This document shows, piece after piece, positions 60,201 through 64,000 of a stretch of DNA of 64,000 nucleotides. The position numbers and the translations under genes are program-made. The notes beneath the pieces are model-generated. The model was given only the letters and a program-made list of their open reading frames with translations, searched no databases and had not been told where the DNA came from. Location of the stretch: contig JAUWBI010000001.1 of NCBI GenBank assembly GCA_030601745.1, forward strand, positions 39,443-103,442, written 5' to 3'. The stretch is from Phycisphaerae bacterium (GTDB lineage Bacteria > Planctomycetota > Phycisphaerae > Sedimentisphaerales > Anaerobacaceae). Each line of letters begins with the position of its first letter. Position 1 is the stretch's first letter.

Positions 60201-60620
60201 AGACTTACTGTCTTTGACCTTTTCGAGATGCACTTTGGCCTTGATTAGTTGACCTTGCTCAATTAACTTATTGACCGTTCGAATATCGTCTAAGATGCGC
60301 TTTCTTTCGAGTATAGCTAAGTGTGTCTTTTCCATAAGCTCGCTTAGCTTCTTACTATCAGCAGCAGTTAAATATTTCTGGTAGCTCTGTGCTTGAAGGT
60401 AAGACTGTTCTGCGGCTTCGAACCAACCCCTTTTGTATTGTTTCTCCCCAATGTCCATCCACTTTTTAGCTACCTCGCGGATTATCTTCTGCTTATCAGC
60501 TTCATTTGACTGGGACCGGGCCACTTCCGACATCCCTGTTGTCAGCAACAAAATCAATGCCGCAATAACCAGCAGGGATTTTCCACCCAAAGGTTTGACT
60601 AAGAATCCTGATTTGTTCAC
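57237..60620 (-). CDS. Secretin family protein (type II/III secretion, GspD/PilQ-like) with Gly/Tyr/Met-rich insert
   Basis: Signal peptide; C-terminal STTLTAPKLTVLTGESATFNI...VSVPDGATLLLGGQKMTAEVEIEAGVPGLSKLPLIGRLFRNRS. Confidence 0.92.
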   Translation of the reverse strand: MNKSGFLVKPLGGKSLLVIAALILLLTTGMSEVARSQSNEADKQKIIREVAKKWMDIGEKQYKRGWFEAAEQSYLQAQSYQKYLTAADSKKLSELMEKTHLAILERKRILDDIRTVNKLIEQGQLIKAKVHLEKVKDSKSLTKEERGKIVEGLKKIDAQLAEQKKQITELYKRSVAFYRAGELEKARDGFIKVANSGLSVAPAGGKPAEDYLKLLAVRVKVNDLLAQKDKPSVQDQNSVVVTVAEPNVVEVKVPEPKVVVLKVPEPKVVEPKVVESVTEKGSFIEEVNRKRKIRRSYTKTVVEDANDKALGFLSEGEFDKAKKAVERAERVVNENELDLGDELFEQYSSKLKQLTETIVAEENKKAERLAEEKRKAAIEAQQEYRIKIEADRARRIEELMANATAFQKRQRYEEALGQLEGLLALDPLHDEALILKDTLEDMVSIRKQLELRKERDKARVDTLRKTDEASIAYPDELTYAKNWRDIIASPFRKVDEPIGLDPADVAVYKQLEEIVDLSQLTPEMALSEAIEELKNAVKPALQISPMWRDLYDTASIEQSTPINMDGLPSVRLGTALESLLRAVSGGFVELGYAVEGGVITIATLGSLPSRMVTRVYDITYLIGQPATYMGGGGMMGMGMGMGMGGYGGGYGGGGGGGYGGGGMGGYGGGMGGYGGGGYGGGGYGGGGYGGYGGGMGGYGGGMGGYGGGGYGGGGYGGGGYGGGGYGGGMGGYGGGMGGYGGGMYGGGMGGGMYGGGMYGGGGIQGYFRVESLIELIQESIEPDSWWEAGGEGTITPYPRQQPKKLAVLQTPEIHNEIEKLLKEMGKALGHQVSIETRFLVVTESFLEEIGLDIDFIVNLGGKWGLVDIQQGSLDTVETQPTGVAMSLGGTGAAVAISGGYGQYLDDLQVIFLLRAVQAHRDSTTLTAPKLTVLTGESATFNIQRTIPMALPPIQPGGAFVGGTWGGGIGTGGGSIPREIYIPTGTVLSITPTISPDKKNVLLNITTNLQEFLGIRKTTIETPIINEEGQTAVSSYVVELPETESSQLMTRVSVPDGATLLLGGQKMTAEVEIEAGVPGLSKLPLIGRLFRNRSIVKDHKILLILVKPTIILQEEAEAKAIAAMESGF
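58333..58741. repeat. GGYGGG/GGM-coding minisatellite in the secretin gene
   Basis: Iterated ccgccgtagccgcccatgccgcc. Confidence 0.9.
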
Positions 60621-60944
60621 AATTTACCTCCTCCCATCAAAAAACACCTTCCACCTTAAACCTTCCACCTTAAACCTCCCACCTTAAGGAGAACCTTTCA
60701 CAATATATACAGTCATCCAACCTGAAATTACGCCACTCTTATAATAATCCAGTTTAACATAATTCCCTCTTTTTGCAAGGGAAAAATTTGATTTATGGCC
60801 ACTTGGCCGATAATATCTAATTTTTAATTATAGGCAAACTGGAAAGTCTGGGAAAACTGGGAGAAAAATAGTCGCCCAAAAACGCTTTTATGGCCATAAC
60901 AAGGCCTTCGAAAAAACGAAAACATTGGATATTCAAAAAAATAT

Positions 60945-61781
60945 ATGGCACAAAAGCCCTTGATATTAGCCGTCGAAACGTCCAGCAGAATAGGTTCTGT
61001 TGCAATAGCGATTGGAGAACGAATACTCGCCGAAGCCGCTTTTTCCGGCCCGATGAGGCACAGTGCAGAGCTCTTTCCTGCCATTCGCAGTCTTCTGGAC
61101 CGCTTCAGCCGAAAGCCCAGGGAAATCGAGCATATCTATATTTCTGTCGGGCCCGGCAGCTTCACCGGAATCCGAATCGCCGTAACTACGGCAAAAGCAA
61201 TGAACCTGGCAAACGCTGCAAAAATCGTCGCAGTTGACACACTGGACGTAATTGCCGCCAATGCAACCGACCTCGCCACAGACGCTTCGAGTCACCAGCC
61301 CCGCCCCTCGGAGGGGCGGGACGAGCCACGAACCACGAGCCCTGAAAGAATCGCCGCCGTTCTCGACGCCAAACGAGGCCAATTCTTCATCGCCGTCTAC
61401 CAGCGCACGAGCCCCGCCCCTCCGAGGGGCAGGACCAGCGACAGGCGACGAGCGACGAGCCCCGCCCCTCCGAGGGGCGGGACCAGCGACGGAATCTGGA
61501 AAAAAGTTTTTCCGGATTCCTTAATGACCGCTCCGCAATTCCTTGACCAATTCGCCTGCAAACAAAAGCCCGTTTGGCTGCTCGGCGACGGCCTCGTATA
61601 TTACAAGGACAAATTCAAAGCCGATGGCATTCGATTTTTGGACGAACAATACTGGAGCCCGCGGGCCGCAAAGGTTCACTTGCTCGGCTGGAAAATGTCT
61701 TTGAAAGGCCAATTCGCCGACCCTTTAACATTACAGCCCGCCTACCTTCGCTGCCCGGACGTTAAGATAAAACCCCGCTGA
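60945..61781 (+). CDS. tsaB: tRNA threonylcarbamoyladenosine biosynthesis protein TsaB
   Basis: ILAVETSSRIGSVAIAIGERILAEAAF, HSAELFPAIRSLL, ISVGPGSFTGIRIAVTTAKAMNLA, AVLDAKRGQFFIAVY. Confidence 0.93.
   Translation: MAQKPLILAVETSSRIGSVAIAIGERILAEAAFSGPMRHSAELFPAIRSLLDRFSRKPREIEHIYISVGPGSFTGIRIAVTTAKAMNLANAAKIVAVDTLDVIAANATDLATDASSHQPRPSEGRDEPRTTSPERIAAVLDAKRGQFFIAVYQRTSPAPPRGRTSDRRRATSPAPPRGGTSDGIWKKVFPDSLMTAPQFLDQFACKQKPVWLLGDGLVYYKDKFKADGIRFLDEQYWSPRAAKVHLLGWKMSLKGQFADPLTLQPAYLRCPDVKIKPR
61298..61321. repeat. GC-rich palindrome family 1 copy in tsaB (1 of 3)
   Basis: gccccgcccctcggaggggcggga. Confidence 0.8.
61411..61432. repeat. GC-rich palindrome family 1 copy in tsaB (2 of 3)
   Basis: gccccgcccctccgaggggcag. 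Confidence 0.8.
61459..61481. repeat. GC-rich palindrome family 1 copy in tsaB (3 of 3)
   Basis: gccccgcccctccgaggggcggg. Confidence 0.8.
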
Positions 61782-62008
61782 CCCACCAATCTCAACCCTC
61801 AATCGCAAACTGGAGCGAAGCACAAGTCCCGAACCATGTCCTGAGCGAAGTCGAGGGGGCAGCCGAAGAATCTATTAGAAAAAAAAACCCCCAGGCACTA
61901 ACTGCCGGAAAAACTGATGATGAGAATAGTGAGTGGCGGAATAACGAGAATTCGCTCCTTCGGTAACATTAAAGTCTCTCCTTAAACTAAGCTCGTGCTG
62001 ATTTCTGA

Positions 62009-62071
62009 TTACTTTCGCTTTCTTAACATTAGCCCGCCCAGGCCGACCAGAAAGAGCGTCACAGGCTTACT
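62009..62071 (-). other. PEP-CTERM-like sorting peptide in the +1 frame overlapping the stop of the upstream CDS
   Basis: gct g|agt aag cct gtg acg ctc ttt ctg gtc ggc ctg ggc ggg cta atg tta aga aag cga aag taa = SKPVTLFLVGLGGLMLRKRK*. Confidence 0.8.
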
Positions 62072-63626
62072 CAGCTACAGCAACTACGTCCAGATGATAA
62101 TAATAGCCGTCATATACAGGCTCGCAGTAGCTGCCGACCAGATGAACTGAATCGCCCGCAAAAATCACCGTGAGATAAGTATTAGCGGCTCCCGGAAACG
62201 CCGGGATGTTTCTGACAAAGACAAAGTCGATTTGCATATCACTAACACTGGTGCTGACCAGTTCGGTCATAGTAAACAGGACATCAAGGCTGTCTGTAGA
62301 ATCAAGGCTGTCTGTACAATCTATAGGATTGCAACAAAGGTATATTTTCTTACTGAAGGTCGCATCAACGCTGTTGAACCAGGCGGTGCCCGCATTAGAA
62401 TCGACAGTTAACTCAAACTCGCCTTCGATGGAGCAGCTTCCCTGACCTTGCCCGGCAAAGCCGCCGGTTATACGCAGAGCGTTCGGGTCCGGCTGGAACA
62501 GATAAGTGGTCGTAAAAACGACACCGCACGGCCTATTATCTTTCAGCCAATGCAAAGCCATAAGTGCAAAATCCAGAAAATCTACTTTACAATCGCCGTT
62601 TATATCGCCGGCAACTATGGTTTCGCAAACTGGCTGGCCGAAATAAGATTTGCTCGCTTCTGCCGTCCCCCCATAAGCACCCATGTTAATAATGCCGCCG
62701 TTGGGAAATGGCTCGAAACCAACCGGACTGATTGCATTTCCTCCATCGATACATGGGCTTGTATTGGCATCCTGCACCCAACTCTGGCTGTTCGCATCCC
62801 ATCTGCCAGCCTGAGATTGCAAATGGTAGTCACCTTCGAACAAGACCCAGTCTGGCCCTATTCGAACAAAGCACGGGTCTGCATCCATATTTCCCGGACC
62901 CCAATTGACGTTACCCAAATCAATAATCCCATCCAGGCCACCCTCCACGTCGCTGTAAAGGATATTAACGGTTCCCTCCCGAGCAACCCCAACCTGCACC
63001 GAACGATTATGGTAAATTATGCAATTCTCTATTGTCGTTGTGCCCCCCCCCGACACAGCTACACCCGAAAAGTTGTGTGCGATACTACAGTTTTTAATCA
63101 AACCATGACATCCAACGATTGCAGCGCTTACATTATCACCGCCAGGCCAATTATCAACTATCACGCAGTTACTGATTGTCCCGTCACACCTCTTAATTAC
63201 TGTACCCTGATAAACGCGGTTGCCGCTGAGTAAGCAGTAACTTATCGTGGCATGTGTATGATTTGCGCCGCCGTAGATTGAGCCGTTAATTTTAAAGCCC
63301 GTAAGCGTACAATTTGGATCCTCGCTCCCGGCAAACCCCACGCCATACTCGATGATTGTCGAAGCCACAACATTAGAGTCACCGGGATTGGTGCTCGTCA
63401 GAGTAATATTCTTGCCGTAAAACCTGACGTATTCTCTATACAAGCCCGGCTTCACAATGATGGTATCGCCATCGTTGGAATCGTCTATAGCCGCCTGAAT
63501 GTTATTGAAATCCGCAGGCCCATCGTCATCAACGTAGATAGTCCTTCCCGCGGCAGCCGTGCCCCCCATCCCCATCAAAAACATAGCCATTACGAGGCAG
63601 CTTTTTAGATTTGCCCTCACATTCAT
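62067..63626 (-). CDS. Secreted parallel beta-helix protein with dockerin-like repeat
   Basis: Start at MNVRANLKSCLVMAMFLMGMG; TIYVDDDGPADFNNIQAAIDDSNDGDTIIVKPGLYREYV; GDINGDCKVDFLDFALMALHWL. Confidence 0.88.
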   Translation of the reverse strand: MNVRANLKSCLVMAMFLMGMGGTAAAGRTIYVDDDGPADFNNIQAAIDDSNDGDTIIVKPGLYREYVRFYGKNITLTSTNPGDSNVVASTIIEYGVGFAGSEDPNCTLTGFKINGSIYGGANHTHATISYCLLSGNRVYQGTVIKRCDGTISNCVIVDNWPGGDNVSAAIVGCHGLIKNCSIAHNFSGVAVSGGGTTTIENCIIYHNRSVQVGVAREGTVNILYSDVEGGLDGIIDLGNVNWGPGNMDADPCFVRIGPDWVLFEGDYHLQSQAGRWDANSQSWVQDANTSPCIDGGNAISPVGFEPFPNGGIINMGAYGGTAEASKSYFGQPVCETIVAGDINGDCKVDFLDFALMALHWLKDNRPCGVVFTTTYLFQPDPNALRITGGFAGQGQGSCSIEGEFELTVDSNAGTAWFNSVDATFSKKIYLCCNPIDCTDSLDSTDSLDVLFTMTELVSTSVSDMQIDFVFVRNIPAFPGAANTYLTVIFAGDSVHLVGSYCEPVYDGYYYHLDVVAVAE

Positions 63627-63940
63627 TTTTTGCCCCCCTTTTTTGAACTGATAGGATAAGATTTGCTCAAATAAAATATGCTCTTGGGCGTGCATCACTT
63701 CGTTCTCCAGAGAATAAATTGTACTTCCTCATTATCGCAAAGTCTTTCGACCTTTGCAATAAAAAAATATCAAAAAAAACCAAAAAAAATGCCACCTAAT
63801 CCTGTTATCCCGTCTAAAAAAAAAATTCGTGCTAATTCGTGGCAATTCGTGGCTAAAAAAATCCGCGTAATCCTATGAACCGGAGCCGGTCAACGCTTTT
63901 TTTTGCCTTATCATCATTTGTTTCTCTGCTGTCTGGTTCA

Positions 63941-63999
63941 GCATTTTTTACCCGCAGGCCCCTTCGCTGAAAATTGAGGGGCCGAGGAGTAAAAAATGC
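63941..63999. repeat. Nested palindrome at right window edge
   Basis: GCATTTTTTAC...GTAAAAAATGC (11 bp) enclosing GGCCCCT...AGGGGCC (7 bp). Confidence 0.8.
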
Positions 64000-64000
64000 G

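Overview
The window looks like chromosomal DNA from a Planctomycetota (Phycisphaerae-like) bacterium. That taxonomic call is inferred from dockerin/beta-helix surface proteins, a PEP-CTERM/exosortase locus and the short PheT; I could not run a search. Core genes: pheT, nifJ, pyrR-pyrB-pyrC, aroA, aroC and tsaB. The main accessory block is a minus-strand exosortase/exopolysaccharide operon at about 11.6-23.7 kb (SLBB export protein, exosortase, EpsI-like, TPR proteins, Wzz/BY-kinase, NAD-epimerase). There are also several secreted dockerin/beta-helix/subtilisin proteins, including a 3493-aa ORF, a secretin with a long Gly/Tyr-rich insert, and two HicAB toxin-antitoxin modules flanking pyrC. I saw no tRNA, rRNA, CRISPR array or intact transposon. 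Most notable observations: (1) two surface-protein genes carry a PEP-CTERM-like sorting peptide just past their stop codon. One (SEPATLLLLGLGAVLLRRRS) lies in frame behind a UAA; the other (SKPVTLFLVGLGGLMLRKRK) lies in the +1 frame. A complete exosortase operon is in the same window. (2) Several families of dispersed palindromes occur, and copies are inserted in frame inside conserved genes (tsaB three times, a lipoprotein gene twice, the SLBB export gene, aroA), reminiscent of Rickettsia palindromic elements. (3) A structured leader upstream of one sorted surface protein has mutually exclusive stems and a T-run. (4) A HicBA module sits between an orphan 5' fragment of a NYN-domain gene and a full copy of that gene. 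All calls come from reading sequence and ORF translations; no alignments, HMM searches or folding were run.
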